Below are positions 63,380 through 64,000 of a stretch of DNA of 64,000 nt, in pieces (the stretch's first letter is position 1; every line of letters begins with the position of its first letter). The translations under genes and the position numbers were made by a program. The stretch lies in NCBI GenBank assembly GCA_902825215.1, contig LR782234.1, positions 3,658,001-3,722,000 of the forward strand. The letters run 5' to 3'. The DNA comes from Pseudomonas fluorescens (GTDB taxonomy: Bacteria > Pseudomonadota > Gammaproteobacteria > Pseudomonadales > Pseudomonadaceae). Below the pieces are notes generated by a model that saw only the letters and a program-made list of their open reading frames with translations, ran no database searches and was not told where the DNA came from.

Positions 63380-64000
63380 ATGGCCGATCTCTCGATAGTC
63401 TTCGCCGGCATCAAAGCCCCGAATCCGTTCTGGCTGGCCTCCGCGCCGCCCACCGACAAGGCCTACAACGTGGTCCGCGCCTTCGAGGCCGGCTGGGGTG
63501 GCGTGGTCTGGAAAACCCTTGGCGAAGACCCCGCAGCGGTCAACGTTTCCTCACGTTATTCGGCGCATTACGGCAATAACCGGGAAGTGCTGGGCATCAA
63601 CAACATCGAGCTGATCACCGACCGCTCGCTGGAAATCAACCTGCGCGAAATCACCCAGGTGAAAAAGGACTGGCCCGACCGTGCGCTGATCGTCTCGCTG
63701 ATGGTGCCGTGCGTGGAAGAATCGTGGAAACACATCCTGCCGCTGGTCGAGGCAACCGGCGCTGACGGCATCGAGCTGAACTTCGGCTGCCCCCATGGCA
63801 TGCCCGAGCGCGGCATGGGCGCGGCGGTCGGTCAGGTGCCGGAGTACGTCGAGCAGGTGACGCGCTGGTGCAAGACCTATTGTTCGCTGCCGGTGATCGT
63901 CAAACTGACGCCGAACATCACCGACATCCGCGTCGCCGCTCGCGCCGCACATCGCGGTGGCGCCGATGCGGTGTCGCTCATCAACACGATCAACTCGATC
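63380..64000 (+). CDS. preA: Dihydropyrimidine dehydrogenase catalytic subunit, cut by window end
   Basis: 207 codons visible, start ATG immediately after the preT stop. FMN-binding TIM-barrel: APNPFWLASAPPTDKAYNVV, GGVVWKTLGED, ELNFGCPHGMPERGMG and VIVKLTPNITDI. Matches PreA/PydB; the family's C-terminal ferredoxin domain would lie beyond the window. Catalyses reduction of uracil/thymine to the dihydro forms with PreT. Confidence 0.92.
   Translation, partial: MADLSIVFAGIKAPNPFWLASAPPTDKAYNVVRAFEAGWGGVVWKTLGEDPAAVNVSSRYSAHYGNNREVLGINNIELITDRSLEINLREITQVKKDWPDRALIVSLMVPCVEESWKHILPLVEATGADGIELNFGCPHGMPERGMGAAVGQVPEYVEQVTRWCKTYCSLPVIVKLTPNITDIRVAARAAHRGGADAVSLINTINSI

Overview
The window looks like chromosome of a Pseudomonas fluorescens-group bacterium. 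It is GC-rich with dense genes on both strands, carries two classes of Pseudomonas-type REP hairpins between genes, and has typical pseudomonad gene sets: bphO-bphP, copRS with a DUF2790 gene, a spu/puu polyamine locus with a PotFGHI-type transporter, paoABC, and reductive pyrimidine catabolism. I saw no insertion sequence, phage, integrase, CRISPR array, rRNA or tRNA. The species assignment is inference from gene content and repeats.

Layout. 0-4 kb: a cut-off gene, an AraC regulator, an ArsR-type repressor with two matching operators, a quinone oxidoreductase and a small monooxygenase, then a LysE exporter. 4-8 kb: a repeat-filled gap and the coupled heme oxygenase/bacteriophytochrome pair. 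8-12 kb: a VOC protein, an alkylation-repair run (ada, a PEP mutase-family gene, an alkA-like glycosylase) and a DoxX protein. 12-19 kb: envelope genes (two divergent L,D-transpeptidases, a SleB-type hydrolase, a CAP-domain protein) around a copper-type two-component system. 19-21.5 kb: moaA and a chromate transporter.

21.5-42 kb is the catabolic core. A first gamma-glutamylation pair (glutamine synthetase-like ligase plus FAD amine oxidase) follows an unusual leader with three stem-loops and two overlapping mini-ORFs. DeoR and LysR regulators, a flavodoxin-fold reductase, an AbrB-family membrane protein and a stand-alone HD hydrolase lie between. The full putrescine-type set follows: puuR, puuB, puuC and puuA on the minus strand, puuD and an ATPase-permease-permease-binding protein transporter on the plus strand. 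Together they can import polyamines, gamma-glutamylate them, oxidise the product, and release GABA.

42-56.6 kb: small and unknown genes, L-lactate permease, the periplasmic aldehyde oxidase paoABC, a cupin/LysR pair, an exported aldo-keto reductase, an alpha/beta hydrolase and a second CAP protein paralogous to the first. 56.8-64 kb: reductive pyrimidine (or hydantoin) degradation as two divergent operons, an amidohydrolase and NCS1 transporter on one side and dihydropyrimidinase, preT and preA (cut by the window end) on the other, around a 0.62-kb AT-rich control region with several palindromes.

Besides REP elements, a third recurrent element bounded by inverted CCCTCACCC-type ends and with a partly conserved core occurs at seven sites. 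One copy supplies the stop codon of the alkA-like gene and another lies inside the polyamine transporter operon.
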